DNA of 38,300 bases from assembly GCA_001887945.1 (NCBI GenBank), contig LDOQ01000018.1:1-38300 (forward strand). Reading direction: 5' to 3'. Below the pieces are notes generated by a model, which saw nothing but the letters and a program-made list of their open reading frames with translations, made no database searches and was not told where the DNA came from. The position numbers and the translations under genes are program-made. Within the stretch, counting starts at the first letter, position 1. Every line of letters begins with the position of its first letter. Shown piece by piece: positions 36,655-38,300 of the stretch. Source of the DNA: Spraguea lophii. Lineage: Eukaryota > Microsporidia > Spragueidae.

Positions 36655-38300
36655 TCGTAATTCAGATTACTTAATAATTATAAATAACATCTAAGTATAT
36701 GAGCATTTTAATCAAAACGTAATGAGAAACATAATAATTTAAACAGCTGTATATATTATTGTATATTAAGGAATATAAATAAAAATACTGAAAAAAAAGT
36801 AATTAAATAGACTGTTAGAATAGTGTATTGGAAATCACACAAACCAATTTATATATTTTTAATTATAAATTATATGTTTTTATTTACTATTTGTAAGATG
36901 ATGTAAATGTCTTTATATATTTTATTAATATTTATTTCGATATTAGCTAATTACACTATATGTTCTTATTAATATTGTGATAATTTTAACATTATATCAT
37001 TTAAAACTGTAACATTTGTAAAATACGAGCGAAAGGAGGAGAAATAAAATCCTTTGCTCTTATAATTATATTTTAATATAATCCATTTTTGAGATATAAC
37101 AATTGATAAGAATATTAAAAATAAAATATATCAAATTTATAATGCATTTAAAATTTTAAGTTTATTATGAATTTAAATAAAGTATATCAAATATTCATAT
37201 CTTAGATCTCTATTAACGCCATGTTTTGCACGTATATATTGTATCAGAGGAATAGCTTTATATTGTATTTGTGTGTATAGTACTATTTAATGAAGCAACA
37301 AACTATAATGAATGGTTAATTATCATCTGGTTTACAGTGGAATCGTGGTTATGGATACTTATTATGTTATTCATTCATCGGTTATTATTGTCGTTCTACC
37401 TTTTTCATACTTTCTCTTAAAAAATAAACTTTCATCCAATTCAACTATAATATTCTCCATTACTATCAACATTCGCTATCTTATTATTTGTTTTAGAAAT
37501 ATTTTGGATATAATATTCTCTTAATTTCTTCATATATTTCAGATATTATATTTTTGATTAATAATAAATTCATCAACAATGTAGTTATGTTTTAATCATC
37601 TAATTAATTTATATGAAACCTTTAATATTTTATTTATTTCGAATTTCTGGAGATAAAAAAACTGCTTTTCTTATATTTTGTAACTTTTATATCTTCATGC
37701 ATACTTATTAGAAAATCCATTAACATAAACAAATGGCATATATATATTACAAATCTCATACATATTCCTATTATATATAACTTTACATTTTGCAGCAAAT
37801 TTAAATATTTTTCAGCTGAATTATTATACCTATTTGAGACATTTTTATTGATTTTCATTTGGTTTACTATGTTATTACTAAATATTTCATGCTGTATGGT
37901 ACAAATAAAAATGTTTTATTTGTACCATAAAGCCTATCAATTCTTAATCCCCCAATTGGTTATTTTCGATACATGATCGGATATATTATGTATTTTGGTT
38001 GCTTCAGAATAATTTATTTTTATTATATATATATATTTTTTTAAATAAACTTTTATAAAACCGAATTTAAATCATACTTATATTTATAATCTATATATAA
38101 CCGATTTAAGAAATATTATTAGAGGATATAGAAATTTTCTAATTTCGTTTCAAATATTTTTAATATAACCAAATAATTTATCCAATTGTAAGCGCCGTTT
38201 TTATATTTAAAAAATTTACAATAAATAATTTTGTTGCAACGAGGGATGTATAATTATGAATATCGAATCCTTCTATTAACAAAAAAGTAAATGATGATAC
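36655..38300. other. AT-rich right end with two hairpins, no gene recognised
   Basis: About 1.6 kb. Two ORFs of 70 and 74 codons are present, but neither looks conserved. Notable are an imperfect hairpin at 37028-37061, GAGCGAAAGGA paired with TCCTTTGCTC, and the perfect hairpin at 37895-37929. A gene may begin beyond the window edge, but nothing at 38200-38300 shows it. Confidence 0.5.
37895..37929. repeat. perfect 16-bp hairpin, 3-base loop
   Basis: TATGGTACAAATAAAA is followed by ATG and then its exact reverse complement, making a 35-base perfect stem-loop. It lies in non-coding DNA, 37 bp from the start of a 74-codon minus-strand ORF of doubtful reality. Possible roles are a terminator, a processing signal or a MITE core. 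Confidence 0.8.

Noticed and set aside
37312..37524. 70-codon hydrophobic plus-strand ORF
   Set aside because: No C-rich motif before the ATG, no similarity recognised, and it lies in AT-rich spacer where such ORFs arise by chance.
37634..37858. 74-codon minus-strand ORF with a hydrophobic middle
   Set aside because: It starts after ACCAAATG, which weakly resembles the start motif. No recognisable domain and a composition like random AT-rich DNA; not listed as a gene, but a homologue search could revive it.

Overview
The window looks like nuclear DNA of a microsporidian, an obligate intracellular relative of fungi. It is extremely AT-rich. The proteins are short eukaryotic core proteins, and every gene reads as one uninterrupted ORF with no intron I could see. 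Almost every start codon has a C-rich triplet (CCC, CCT or ACC) a few bases upstream, the known microsporidian CCC-like start motif. The species cannot be fixed from this sequence alone. A Nosema/Vairimorpha-type genome with many intergenic repeats is plausible, but this is inference.

Layout. 1-5.4 kb: an ethanolamine/choline phosphotransferase, a TALE homeodomain protein and a decayed Merlin/IS1595-like transposase. 5.4-13.2 kb: eIF2A, prolyl-tRNA synthetase, U6 snRNA, TAF10, a divergent actin-related protein, Pam16 and a 361-residue protein with faint CAF40/CNOT9 resemblance. 13.2-20.4 kb: E2F/DP factor, SND2/TMEM208-like membrane protein, TFIIH subunit TFB5, SEC23 and NSA2. 20.7-29.2 kb: a stand-alone Utp12-domain protein, RAD51, an RBM26/27-like CCCH-RRM protein, a possible Med18, an exocyst Sec15-like protein, a reduced UTP14 and a BRL1/BRR6 nuclear-envelope protein. 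29.3-32.2 kb: SF3B1/Hsh155. 32.2-38.3 kb: mostly non-coding, holding one small predicted secreted or GPI-anchored protein, a tRNA-Leu(AAG) and several repeats.

The genes are mostly housekeeping: transcription (TAF10, TFB5, E2F, homeodomain, possible Med18), splicing (U6, SF3B1), ribosome biogenesis (NSA2, UTP14, Utp12-domain), translation (eIF2A, ProRS), secretion (SEC23, Sec15, SND2-like), nuclear envelope (BRL1), mitosome import (Pam16) and recombination (RAD51). No operon logic is evident. Genes sit on both strands as independent units.

The most interesting unexplained signal is a dispersed intergenic repeat of about 460 bp. I read it as a tRNA-headed SINE-like retroelement. At least five longer copies and four 3'-end fragments lie on both strands. 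The best copy has Pol III A- and B-box-like sequences at its 5' end. The family has a conserved body and ends in a conserved GAAACTT/AAGTTTC hairpin. Most short copies keep only the 3' end, as expected for LINE-type 5' truncation. Other structures worth noting are a perfect 60-bp inverted repeat upstream of the E2F gene, an extra 3' stem-loop on U6, a 97-bp direct repeat in the Sec15/UTP14 divergent promoter, and a perfect 16-bp hairpin near the right end.
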